A DNA stretch of 64,000 bases from DASWLF01 sp963768765 (GTDB lineage: Bacteria; Desulfobacterota; Desulfobaccia; Desulfobaccales; 0-14-0-80-60-11). The stretch lies in NCBI GenBank assembly GCA_963768765.1, contig CAVYJK010000033.1:1-64000 (forward strand). The letters are read 5' to 3'. Below the pieces are notes generated by a model. It was not told the origin of the DNA, did no database searches, and worked only from the letters and a program-made list of their open reading frames with translations. Each line of letters starts with the position of its first letter. Position 1 is the stretch's first letter. This document shows, piece by piece, positions 56,446 through 64,000 of this stretch. Both the position numbers and the translations under genes were made by a program.

Positions 56446-59400
56446 ATGGAACAGATCCTCCTTTTCCTGGACGACCCGGAGGCCCGCAAGCTGCTACCGG
56501 GGTTGCGGGCGGGCGACTTCCAGGCAGCGGCGGCGGATAGCGCCGCGGCCCTGGCGCAGCCCTGCGACCTGGCCATCGTCGACCTCCCCAGGCTGGGCCG
56601 GATGCGGGGCCCCTTAAGGGCCCGGAAGAAGGTCGAAGAACCGGTCCTGTTTCCCGTGCTCCTGGCAATCTTACCCCAAGAACTGGAACAGGTGTCTTCG
56701 GAGTTGGGTCTCACGGCGGATGAAATTATCCTCCTGCCCGTGGAGCCGCAGGAATTGCGGCTGCGGGTGGGGAATCTGCTCCGGGCCCGGCGGCTCTCCC
56801 GGGAGTTGCAGGCCCGGCAAAGGGAAGTGGAGGCGGGCAAGGCCGTCAAAGAAAGGTTTCAGGCCCTATTCGAGTTCTCCCCCCTGGCCGTCATGTCCCT
56901 GGACCCCAACGGACTGGTCACCGGCTGGAACCCGGCGGCGGAACGCCTGTTCGGCTGGCGGGCGGACGAGGTGCTGGGCCGGCCCCTGCCGACGGTCCCC
57001 GAGGAATACCAGGAAGAGCTTGCGGACCTCATCCGCCGGGAGCAGGCCGGGGAACGCGTGGCAGGCGTCGAGGTGCACCGGGTCCGACGGGATGGCACCC
57101 CTATCCGGGTGAAACTGGACTCTGCCTTGATACGAGACGCCGGGGGCAATATTACCGGCTTCCTGGGAATTCTGGAGGACATCACCGACCAGAAGCGGAC
57201 AGAGGAGGAAATCAAGCGGCTGGCCTCGTTCCCGCAATTAAACCCAAACCCGGTTTTAGAGGTGGATCTTTCCGGCAGGATCACTTTTTCCAATGAGGCC
57301 ACCGCCGAGGCGGTTGAGAAACTAGGGCTCTCGGAAATAGCCGAGTTTCTACCTTCAGACCTGACGGAAATTATCACCGCGGCAAGCCAGGATGAAGAGA
57401 GTCGCTTTTACCGCGAGAAAAGGTCGGCGAAGGCGAGTTTCGGGCAGATTATTCATTATGTCAAGCCCTTCAACGTGTTGCGAATCTACACCTTCGACAT
57501 CACGGCGCGCCGGGAGGCCGAAGAAGCGGAACGCCGCGCCAGGGAGGACTGGGAGCGCACCTTCGATGCGGTGCCCGACCTCATCGCCATCCTGGACCAG
57601 GAGCACCGGGTGGTGCGCGGCAACCGGGCCATGGCCGCGGCCCTGGGGTTGGAGCCGGGGCAGCTGGTGGGCCGGCCCTGCTACAAGGTCGTGCACGGGA
57701 TGACGGAGCCGCCGCCCTTCTGCCCCCACACCCAACTGCTCAAGGACGGGCAGGCACACACTGCGGAGGTCCATGAACTGGACCGGCATTTCCTGGTGAC
57801 CGCCTCGCCCCTCACCGATGAGCAAGGCCGGACCGTGGGCAGCGTCCACGTGGCCCGGGACATTACCGAGCGCAAGCAGGCCGAGGAGGCCGTGCGCCGC
57901 CAGGCAGAGCTCCTGGACCTGGCCAATGACGCCATCTTGGTCTGGGATCTCAAAAACCGCATCGTCTTCTGGAACCGGGGCGCCGCAGAATTTTACGGCT
58001 GGACGAAAGAAGAAGTCCTGGCGCAGGATACCCACCAGCTGCTAAAAACCGAGTTTCCCCAGCCCCTGAACGAGATGGAAGAGGAATTGCTGAAGACCGG
58101 GCGCTGGGAAGGGGAATTAATCCACTACGCCCGGGACGGCCGGCGCCTGGTGGTGGCCGCCCGCTGGGCCCTGCATCGGGACGAGCCCGGCAAGCCCGCC
58201 CGCGTCCTGCAGATCTGTACCGACATCACCGCCCGCAAGCAGGCGGAAGAGGCCCTCAAAAGAGCCCACGCCGAACTGGAACTCCGGGTGGAGGAGCGCA
58301 CCGCGGACCTGAAGGCCGCGGTGGAGCAATTGCAGGAGGAAGTGACCGAGCGTCAGCGGGCCGAAAAGCAGGCGGAAAGCATCGGGAGGCTCTACCGGTT
58401 GCTGAGTCAAGTCAACGAGGCCATCGTGCGCGCCCCTGACCAGGATACCCTATTTAAGCAGATCTGCCGCATCGCGGTGGAAGAAGGGCTCTTTCGCATG
58501 GCCTGGGTGGGGCTCACTGATCCCTCCGGCCGTAAGGTCAGGTCGGTGGCCCAATACGGTTTTGACGAGGGCTACCTGGAAACCCTGGTGATTCCTTTGG
58601 AAGACGTCCCCGAAAGCCGTGGCCCCACCGGCATCGCCGTCCGGGAGGGGAGATTCGACGTTTGCAACGACTTCGCCTCGGACCCTCCGCATGGCCCCCT
58701 GGCGGGAACGGGCTCTGGCCCGGGGTTATCGCTCCTCCGGGGCCTTTCCTCTGCGGGTGGAAGCCAAGGTGGTAGGAGCCCTGACCCTTTACGCCGGGAG
58801 GCCGGGGTTCTTCAACGAAGAGGAAATCGCCCTGCTGGAGTCCCTGACCGGCGACCTGTCCTTCGCCATGGAATCCATGGATCGAAAAGCCAAGCGCCGG
58901 CAGGCGGAGGAGGCGCTGGCCAAGCATGCGGCGCTGGTGCACGACCTTTACAATAACGCACCCTGCGGCTATCACTCGCTGGACCAGGAAGGCACAGTGG
59001 TGCAGATCAACGATACCGAGCTGGCCTGGCTGGGGTACACGCGAGACGAAGTAATGGGACGGATGAAGCTCTCCGACCTCCTTACGGCCGACAGCCTGGA
59101 AACCTTCCAGAAAAACTTCGCCGGTTTCAAGGAGAGAGGCTGGGTGCGCGATCTCGAGTTCGAGCTGGTTCGCAAGGACGGCACCGTTATGCCCGTGCTT
59201 CTGAGCGCCACGGCCATCAGAGATGAAGCCGGCAATTACCTGATGAGCCGGTCTACGGTCTTCGACATCACCGACCGTCGGCGGGCCGAGGAAGCGCTCA
59301 GGGCCAGCGAGGAGCGCTTCGCTCCAGTTCATGCAGCATCTGCCCGGCGTGGCCACTATGCGGGACGCCCAGGGACGCTACGTATTTGTCAACGAGGCCT

Positions 59401-61114
59401 GGGAAGACACTTACAAGATAAAGTCATCGGAGGTGCTGGGCAAGACCGTGGACGAGATCTGGCCGTCCGAAGAAGCCCGCCGGTTCAAAGAGTACGATCA
59501 GGCAGTCCTCTCCGAAAAGAGGGCCATGCAATCGGTGGAAAGATTCCCGGTAGCCGATGGAGAGCGCTATTTACTGGCCAGCCGGTTTCCCATCCTGGAC
59601 GCCGACGGCCGGGCGGTCATGATGGGAGGCGTCGGCATCGACGTCACGCCCCGCCACCGGGCCGAAAAGGCCCTTAGGGAAAAGACCCGGCTGCTGGACG
59701 CCTTTTTTGAACACGCCCTCACCCCCCAGGTCTTCCTGGACCGGGACTTCAACTTTATCCGGGTGAACCGGGCCTATGCCCGTGGCCTGCCGGAGGGAGG
59801 CATAGGACTTCCCGAAGGGCGCAACCACTTCGACCTTTACCCCCACGAGGAAAATCAGGCCATCTTCGCGGAAGCGGTGCGGACCAAGACGCCGTACCAG
59901 GCGGTGGCCAAAGCCTTCGTCTTCCCGGACCACCCCGAATGGGGGGTCACCTACTGGGACTGGACCCTGGCGCCCATCCTGGACGAAGCCGGGCGAGGTG
60001 GACTTCCTGGTCTTTTCCCTCAAGGACGTGACGGAGCGGGTCCAGGCGGAGGAAGCCAGGTCCCAGCTCATCGAGATCCTGGACGCCACCCCCGATTTTG
60101 TGGGCACCGCGGATGCTACCGGACAGGTGCTTTACTTAAATCGGGCCGGCGCGACAAATATTGGGGATTGGGGGCAGACGAGGATATTGCCCAAATCAAT
60201 ATAGCGGATTACCATCCCGGATGGGCCGCGGACCTGGTTATAAATGAAGGGCTGCCCACCGCGGCCCGGGAGGGGTCATGGCAGGGCGAGACCGCGATGC
60301 TGGGCGGCGACGGGCCGGGAGATTCCTCTTGTCCCAGGTTATCCTGGCCCACCACGACCCCCAGGGGCAGGTGGAATTTTTTTCCACCATTGGCCGGGAT
60401 ATCAGCGATCTCAAACAAGCGGAGGAGGCCCTGAGGGTATCGGAGCAAAAATTGCGCTTTCTGGCCACCCAGATCCTGAAGGTCCAGGAGCGGGAGCGGG
60501 GCCGCCTCTCCCGGGAACTGCACGACGGCCTGGGGCAGGCCCTCCTGGTCTTCAAGCTGCAGCTTAGCGCCATCCAGAAGAACCTGCCGCCAGAGTACCA
60601 GGATCTCAAAAGAGATACCAATTACGCCCTCCAGTATATCGACGAGATCATCGAGGACATCCGGCGCCTGTCCCACAACCTGAGTCCCACGGTCCTGGAA
60701 GACATCGGGCTGGCCGCGGCCCTCAAGAACCTCTGCGAGGAGTTCAAGAGGCTCCACGACCTGGAGATCCACCTGGATCTGGACGAAGTGGAAGGTCTGT
60801 TCGCCAAGGAGCCCCAGATCAACATCTACCGCATCTTCCAGGAAGCCCTGACCAACATCAGCAAGTACGCCAACGCCACCCGGGTGAAGCTGGCCGTCAA
60901 GAAAGCGGAGGGGAAGATCGCTTTTGCCATCGAAGACGACGGCGCCGGGTTCGACGTGGACGCGGTCCTGGTCCGGGAGGCCGCGGATCGGGGACTGGGG
61001 CTGGCCGCCATGGGCGAACGGGTCCGGATTCTGGGAGGGACGCTTAACGTTTCCAGCCAAGAAGGGAAGGGCACCCGCATCAGTTTTACCGTGCCGGTAA
61101 GAAGCGGCCGGTGA
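56446..61114 (+). pseudogene. Multi-PAS/GAF sensor histidine kinase (NarL/HisKA_3 type), six frameshifts
   Basis: The product of ~1,550 residues can be assembled from successive frames. It has a response-regulator-like head, PAS domains (FQALFEFSPLAVMSL, WERTFDAVPDLIAIL, DLANDAILVWDLKN) and a coiled coil (ELRVEERTADLKAAVEQL). A GAF domain (RLYRLLSQVNEAIVRAPD) and further PAS domains (LVHDLYNNAPCGYHSL, FMQHLPGVATM, IEILDATPDFVGTA) follow. The end is a HisKA_3/HATPase pair (RERGRLSRELHDGLGQALL, LSPTVLEDIGLAAAL, ADRGLGLAAMGERV). Shifts lie near 58690, 59322, 59988, 60165, 60310 and 60330. Five are repaired by deleting one base. The His of RELHDG is the phospho-acceptor. No membrane span was seen. 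Confidence 0.82.
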
Positions 61115-61634
61115 GACTCAAGTCAGTGGTCAGGGGTCAGGGGCCAGGAGAGAGATTCCCTGGCTCCCCTCAGGTTCATAATCCCTACACCCCTGGGTCC
61201 GCCCCGAGTGGTTTGCCAACCGTCATTCAGAGAACGGCATCAGCCTCCGGGCTGAACCGTGGGGGTCTGCGGGGGCATCCTGCTGCCTCTCCCCGGTTTT
61301 GGTTGCTACAGCTTCACCCTCAGATGGAGCCAGTGGTGTTGACTCCCTCCCAGGGGTGACTTACCTTCAGGTAAGGCAAATTCTCCTTGCCAGGCGGGAC
61401 CGGGGCGGGTCGCCGGGACAAAACCGGTTAAAGCGCTAAGATGAGTCAAGGCACCGGGGTTGGGGGTTTGCTCAGAATAAATAACAGTGGGGGGCGGCCG
61501 TCCCCGGCCGCCCGGCAGACCCATCCCTGATTCAGGGTTTTAGGGGGCCTAAATTCATTTCATTTAAACTGACAACTTTCCGTTAAAAAAGGCATAATCG
61601 AGGCGCAGCCAAACCGATTACACCTGGAGGAGCC
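61115..61634. other. Intergenic region
   Basis: This 520-base gap holds a GTCAGGGGTCAGGGGCCAGG repeat (61126-61150) and no recognisable gene. A GC-rich stem (GGGGGGCGGCCGTCCCCGGCCGCCC, 61490-61515) lies near its end. Confidence 0.5.
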
Positions 61635-62765
61635 ATGTTCGGCAAACGCATCAAGTTGTTCAATCTCCTGGGTTTCGAGGTCCGCATCGACCTCAGCTGG
61701 ATTATCATCGCCAGCCTGATCACCTGGTCCCTGGCGGCGGGGCTCTTTCCCTACCTGTACCACGGCCTGACCCCGGAGACCTACTGGTTCATGGGAGCCG
61801 TTGGGGCGGTGGGACTCTTTGTCTCCATCATCTTCCACGAGTTCTGCCACTCCATCGTGGCCCGGAAGTTCGGCATTGCCATGAAGGGCATCACCCTGTT
61901 CATCTTTGGCGGGGTGGCGGAGATGGGGGATGAGCCTCCCACCGCCAGGGCGGAATTCTGGATGGCCGTGGTGGGCCCGCTTTCCAGCTTCTTCATCGGC
62001 GGGGTCTTCTACCTGATCTATTCCTGGGGCAGACAAAGCGGCTGGCCGCTGCCGGTGAACGGCGTGACCCGGTACCTGGCCTGGATAAACGTGCTGCTGG
62101 CCGCCTTCAACCTGCTGCCGGCCTTTCCCCTGGACGGCGGCCGCATCCTGCGGTCCATTCTCTGGGGCGCCAAGGATAATCTGCGCTGGGCCACCCGGAT
62201 TTCCTCCGCCATCGGCTCGGGGTTCGGCATCCTGTTGATTATCCTGGGGGTCCTGGAGGTGCTGCGGGGGAATTTCATCGGCGGCATGTGGTGGTTCTTG
62301 ATCGGCATGTTCCTGAGGGGCGCGGCCCAGATGTCCTACCAGCAGCTGGTGGTACGCAAGGCCCTGGAAGGCGAGCACGTCCGCCGCTTCATGAACCCCA
62401 GCCCCGTCACCGTGCCGGCCACCACCACGGTGCAGGACCTGGTGGAGGACTACATCTATAAGTACCATTACAAGATGTTCCCGGTGATGGAGGGGAACCA
62501 ACTGGCGGGCTGCATAACCACCAGGGAGGTCAAAGAGATTCCCCGGGAGGCGTGGGGCCGGGAGACCGTCGGCCCCCTGGCGTCCCGGTGCACGCCGGAA
62601 AACACCATCGAGCCGGAGGCCGATGCCACCAAGGCCCTGGCCCTCATGAACCAGACCGGGGTGAGCCGCCTCCTGGTGGTGGAGGGCGGCCGCCTGGTGG
62701 GCATCGTGACCTTGAAAGATCTGCTGAATTTCCTGTCGCTCAAGGTGGAGTTGGAGGAGCAATAA
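61635..62765 (+). CDS. Site-2 protease (M50) with CBS domain pair
   Basis: The product of 376 residues has about six spans. HEFCHSIVARKFG (Zn ligands, catalytic Glu) follows the SIIF segment, and AFNLLPAFPLDGGRIL carries the Asp ligand. The C-terminal ~120 residues form a CBS pair (HVRRFMNPSPVTVPATTTVQDLVEDYI and MNQTGVSRLLVVEGGRLVGIVTLKDLL) that should sense adenine nucleotides. It is related to SpoIVFB-type proteases. It starts at ATG 61635, with CTGGAGGAGCC upstream. The small gene downstream may be co-expressed. Confidence 0.92.
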   Translation: MFGKRIKLFNLLGFEVRIDLSWIIIASLITWSLAAGLFPYLYHGLTPETYWFMGAVGAVGLFVSIIFHEFCHSIVARKFGIAMKGITLFIFGGVAEMGDEPPTARAEFWMAVVGPLSSFFIGGVFYLIYSWGRQSGWPLPVNGVTRYLAWINVLLAAFNLLPAFPLDGGRILRSILWGAKDNLRWATRISSAIGSGFGILLIILGVLEVLRGNFIGGMWWFLIGMFLRGAAQMSYQQLVVRKALEGEHVRRFMNPSPVTVPATTTVQDLVEDYIYKYHYKMFPVMEGNQLAGCITTREVKEIPREAWGRETVGPLASRCTPENTIEPEADATKALALMNQTGVSRLLVVEGGRLVGIVTLKDLLNFLSLKVELEEQ

Positions 62766-62882
62766 GGGGGGCAGGCCGCGCCGGCCTCCCAGGAGGAGCC
62801 CTCTGTTTGGCGGGTGTAGCGATCGTCGCGCCCCATATGTCTTGGGGGTGGGCCAGTCCCAGGCTTCTTAAAGGAGGCTCGC

Positions 62883-63146
62883 ATGACCAAAATAGAGCGA
62901 CTCAAACAGGAGGCCAGGGAAGCTGCCAGGATTAAGGGCCACAGGCTGGGGAGATTCCGGGAATCGGTAATTACCGCGGAGGGCCCAGCCCCTGGCCAGA
63001 GGCCGGCGGCCGTGGCGGTGTGCCAGGTCTGCGGGGCCATGGCCGTGGTGGCTCCCGCTCCCGCCCGGGATGAGCCGGAGATCCTGGGGGAAGCGGTGCA
63101 GTGGGAGTGCTTCGGCATCGAGCGGGAGGGCCACGAAACGGCCTAG
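62883..63146 (+). CDS. Small hypothetical protein with CxxC
   Basis: The product of 87 residues has a basic N-terminal helix (TKIERLKQEAREAARIKGHRL). RFRESVITAEGPAPGQRPAAVAVCQVCGAMAVVAPAP follows, with a CQVCG knuckle, and then WECFG. A zinc knuckle or metal-binding role is possible. Homologues were not recognised. ATG 62883 follows AAAGGAGGCTCGC, a strong ribosome site. It lies 117 bases after the M50 gene. Confidence 0.7.
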   Translation: MTKIERLKQEAREAARIKGHRLGRFRESVITAEGPAPGQRPAAVAVCQVCGAMAVVAPAPARDEPEILGEAVQWECFGIEREGHETA

Positions 63147-63333
63147 GATGCGCTCCTGAATTACCTGAATTAAAGGTAGGGGCGGGGGCCATCGCCCTGG
63201 GTAGCTCGGGCAAATTCCTTGCGGCCGGATGCGCTGCTATCCAGGGGATTAAGCCGCCGGCTGGCAGCGGTGGAGGTCACGCTCAATCTGAGCGGGATGG
63301 CCGGCGCCTTTTTAGGCGCCGGGTGGGGTTATG

Positions 63334-63738
63334 CTAATTGTCAGCGCCGACTATACTGATATTCAGGAGAAAGTGCTTGGTGGCGGTTTTGCTGCCTTCC
63401 CACTGCCGGTAGTAAGCCAACTTGATATGAGTCTGTCCCACCTTTTGCGCCCGGAAGCGCCAGATGTGGACCACGGCTGCTCCTACCAGGTTTCCCGGCG
63501 AGGCATTTTCGGTCTCCTGGGAAACCAGGTCCAGGTAACCAGAATCAAAATGCTCCAGGTACCAGCTGAAGCCGGTGCCGCCGCTTCCCGGCAGTTCCAG
63601 CCGGACGGTCTCCCCCACCTTGAGGGTAAGTGTTTGGCCGTTATGTTCTTGCCGCAGGGTAACGTTTTCGTCGCCAGCCACCAGAGGCGATTGAGGAAGA
63701 AAAACCAAGACCGCCAAAAATATTAAGATCTTTTTCAT
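63334..63738 (-). CDS. Chagasin-family (I42) protease inhibitor, exported
   Basis: The product of 134 residues has a signal (KKILIFLAVLVFLPQSPLVAG). Chagasin hallmarks follow: LKVGETVRLELPGSGGTGFSWYLEHF (loop with the GTGFSW element) and IWRFRAQKVGQTHIKLAYYRQWE. These proteins block papain-type cysteine proteases by loops inserted in the active site. Bacterial ones probably guard against host or secreted proteases. ATG 63738 is used (MKKIL), as the extra residues before it are unlikely. Confidence 0.85.
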   Translation of the reverse strand: MKKILIFLAVLVFLPQSPLVAGDENVTLRQEHNGQTLTLKVGETVRLELPGSGGTGFSWYLEHFDSGYLDLVSQETENASPGNLVGAAVVHIWRFRAQKVGQTHIKLAYYRQWEGSKTATKHFLLNISIVGADN

Positions 63739-63830
63739 TTTAGTTGACGGCATTTAAGATTGTCCTTGGCAACGGCAAAAGGTTGCGGCGTGGCTGGCTC
63801 CATCCAAATTAGCATTCCGGCGTCCAAATT

Positions 63831-63950
63831 TCAATTTTTTTTGGCGGCTGGGCTTTCCAGGCCCAGCTGCTTCCAAGGCCGGGCGTTGCGGGTGGTAGTC
63901 TCTTTAATCCGGTCAAGTCCTACGCCTTTCAGACGGCTCAATTCGGCCCC
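63831..63950 (-). CDS. Possible continuation of the end gene after an in-frame stop
   Basis: The frame is the same as in 63951-64000 and runs 39 codons with coding-like content (LSRLKGVGLDRIKETTTRNARPWKQLGLESPAAKKN). It either starts at a TTG four codons in, or was once joined to the upstream part by a codon now TGA. No family was recognised. Confidence 0.3.
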   Translation of the reverse strand, partial: GAELSRLKGVGLDRIKETTTRNARPWKQLGLESPAAKKN

Positions 63951-64000
63951 TCACATCTTTTCTATTTCCTTCAGGTATTCGGCGTAAACCTCCAGGTCAC
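63951..64000 (-). CDS. 3' end of an unidentified gene (5' part outside window)
   Basis: On the minus strand the last 15 codons read DLEVYAEYLKEIEKM then TGA. The strongly helical, charged pattern is coding-like. The start lies beyond the window edge. Its reading frame continues past the stop. Confidence 0.5.
   Translation of the reverse strand, partial: DLEVYAEYLKEIEKM

Noticed and set aside
1..64000. rRNA or tRNA genes, integrases, transposases
   Set aside because: I looked for tRNA-like TTCGA arms, rRNA signatures and DDE/tyrosine recombinase motifs and saw none, but a covariance-model scan was not possible.

Overview
The window is a GC-rich bacterial chromosome segment. Two features point to an anaerobic, Desulfobacterota-like (deltaproteobacterial) lineage: glutamate synthase split into separate iron-sulfur subunits, and a heterodisulfide-reductase-like fusion protein. 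The sigma-54 activators, sulfite-exporter-family permeases and PAS/GAF sensor kinases are compatible with this but less specific. The taxonomic call is inference from gene content; there is no rRNA gene, and I saw no tRNA gene. Both ends cut genes: a trpS tail at the left and a short unidentified minus-strand gene at the right.

Layout. 0-12 kb: housekeeping genes (trpS end, rluB, an M50 protease, a Nudix hydrolase, pyrE), a Cache/HAMP sensor kinase with its response regulator, a UDP-glucuronate decarboxylase, a nuclease, ogt, and a damaged GltD/HdrD-like oxidoreductase fusion. 12-16.6 kb: a CAP-domain protein, a truncated ferredoxin, a DUF169 protein, an EMC3/DUF106-like membrane protein, a broken TauE/SafE permease and a universal stress protein. 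17-21.6 kb: a compact set consisting of a rhodanese, a TVP38 protein, two glycosyltransferases, an ArsS-type radical SAM enzyme and a CMD peroxidase-like protein. This is the gene company of arsenosugar / rSAM-selenodomain loci. 21.8-33.7 kb: a GAF sensor, a broken thymidylate synthase/DUF4346 gene, hydrolases, an NtrC-type regulator, an agmatinase plus deoxyhypusine-synthase-like pair, a small cation transporter and a second TauE/SafE permease. 34.1-35.7 kb: an island of small exported proteins, one Cys-rich and three Met/Gly-rich.

35.9-50.3 kb is a nitrogen-assimilation locus, all on the minus strand: a NifA-like activator, an FMN-domain glutamate synthase, glnA, amt, a PII protein, an MvhD-like electron-transfer protein, a degenerate FMN/ferredoxin paralogue, a ferredoxin-FMN glutamate synthase subunit, and a glutaminase-GXGXG subunit. 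Two sigma-54 promoters with the same -24 box lie upstream of glnA and of the FMN-domain gltB. They are plausible targets of the adjacent activator. 50.7-54.2 kb is an Mla-type lipid transport operon (permease, ATPase, MCE protein, then a TPR lipoprotein). It is followed by a CDF transporter, a DedA protein, a very large PAS/GAF sensor kinase read in several frames, an M50-CBS protease and a chagasin-like inhibitor.

Three window-wide properties matter. (1) About ten genes are interrupted by single-base frameshifts, and most are repaired by deleting one base. This looks like insertion-type sequence error rather than decay. (2) Intergenic spaces hold several families of dispersed palindromic repeats, including a ~190-bp composite element present twice in opposite orientation. 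(3) Many spurious ORFs come from those repeats and are left out. No CRISPR array, integrase or transposase was seen.
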